NCBI GenBank assembly: GCA_031271905.1
Contig: JAISUT010000010.1
Location: 1 to 64,000, forward strand
Direction of reading: 5' to 3'
From: Acidobacteriota bacterium
Lineage (GTDB): Bacteria > Acidobacteriota > UBA6911
DNA length: 64,000 bases
Below, one piece after another: positions 63,516-64,000 of this stretch (its first letter is position 1; each line of letters starts with the position of its first letter). Below the pieces are notes generated by a model that was not told the origin of the DNA, did not search any database, and saw only the letters and a program-made list of their open reading frames with translations. The translations under genes were made by a program, and so were the position numbers.

Positions 63516-64000
63516 GCTTCTGTAAACCGCCCTTCAACTCGTCGATTCTCTGCGCCACGTCCCGATAGCCGGGATCCCTACGAAACACCTGGTCGAAACA
63601 GACCAACGCCTGGTCGGCGTCGCCCGCCAACGCATGCGCGACCCCCATATCATAGCGGAACGCCATGTCTTCGTGCGAAGACTTTTCCGTCAGATTCAAT
63701 CCCGTCTGGCACCAGCGCAGCGCCGATGTCGGCATGTTCTTGCGCAGGTAGCAATGGCTCAACCGCTCGCAGCATTGGAGCACCCGCAGGTCGCCCCGGC
63801 GCAACTCCAAGTGCCTGACGGCGGCTTCGAACTCCTTGACCGCCTCGTCATACAGCTCCATTTCGCTGAAGGCGATGCCCATGTTGAAGTGATCCTCGAA
63901 AGAAGCCTTCTCGACGGCGGGATCGGCAGGCGCGCTCACTTCGTCGAACAGATCCGCGAACATGCCGTTCACCTTCGAGGGCGGCTCCCCTGGGATTGCA
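63505..64000 (-). CDS. TPR-repeat protein, partial (5' end beyond the window)
   Basis: At least 160 residues; the frame stays open to the window edge, with no stop above the GTG at 63972, so the N-terminus is probably missing. FADLFDEV is followed by four to five TPR-like helical pairs (HFNMGIAFSEMELYDEAVKEFEAA, then CERLSHCYLRK, then YDMGVAHALAGDADQALVCF). The block resembles the C-terminal part of larger tetratricopeptide proteins that scaffold complexes. First gene of a three-gene unit with the small membrane protein and thiE. Confidence 0.72.
   Translation of the reverse strand, partial: AIPGEPPSKVNGMFADLFDEVSAPADPAVEKASFEDHFNMGIAFSEMELYDEAVKEFEAAVRHLELRRGDLRVLQCCERLSHCYLRKNMPTSALRWCQTGLNLTEKSSHEDMAFRYDMGVAHALAGDADQALVCFDQVFRRDPGYRDVAQRIDELKGGLQKHAV

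Overview
The window is a GC-rich chromosomal segment (no phage, plasmid, rRNA, tRNA or CRISPR seen) from a Gram-negative bacterium. Evidence for the cell type is Lol lipoprotein export, signal-peptide porins, lipoproteins, a Tat substrate and sigma-54 regulation. A complete hdrC-hdrB-hdrA / mvhD / metV-metF block points to an anaerobe running the Wood-Ljungdahl methyl branch, as in acetogens and former Deltaproteobacteria (Desulfobacterota). A VWFA-type secreted protein resembles families common in Acidobacteriota, so the phylum stays open.

Layout. 1-3 kb: a Tat-exported flavoprotein between two copies of a ~140-bp repeat. 3-5.7 kb: a secreted protein, a small acidic protein and a J-domain protein on the minus strand. 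5.9-8.3 kb: trmFO-xerC. 8.4-9.8 kb: a formylglycine-enzyme-like lipoprotein. 10-15 kb: a Gld-type ABC exporter operon, followed by an MFS carrier. 16.6-18.7 kb: LolCE/LolD. 18.5-24.3 kb: NYN/LOTUS protein, tadA, nadC-pncB, recX. 24.3-27 kb: alaS and a small membrane protein. 27.5-36 kb: the Hdr/MvhD/MetVF block. 36-39.4 kb: SAM hydrolase, cysteine desulfurase, phosphatase, molybdopterin adenylyltransferase. 39.8-44.6 kb: porin, VWFA protein, a second ABC exporter. 44.7-50.5 kb: two sigma-54 activators, a toxin-antitoxin pair and a TorF-type porin. 50.6-64 kb: esterase, leuCD, phosphodiesterase, dienoyl-CoA-reductase-like flavoprotein, prolyl oligopeptidase, methyltransferase, Yip1 protein, tyrS, thiE and a partial TPR gene.

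The most notable items are as follows. (1) The MvhD gene is hidden by an in-frame UGA at 33722 that replaces a conserved cysteine and is followed by a SECIS-like hairpin, so it is a likely selenoprotein. (2) HdrA is a ~1505-residue fusion containing a GltD/NfnB-like NAD(P)H module. (3) Six copies of a MITE-like element with GGGARCCTCTAAAAA-type ends occur in two size classes; two copies lie inside the Hdr/Met operon, and three of the six have 4-bp flanking direct repeats. A second element with 13-bp perfect inverted ends shares core sequence with the first family. (4) Two consensus sigma-54 promoters point outward toward a porin gene and an activator gene, with a pair of TATCGTATG sites 30 bp apart between them. 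(5) A NifA-like activator gene is translationally coupled to a FitAB/VapBC-type module.
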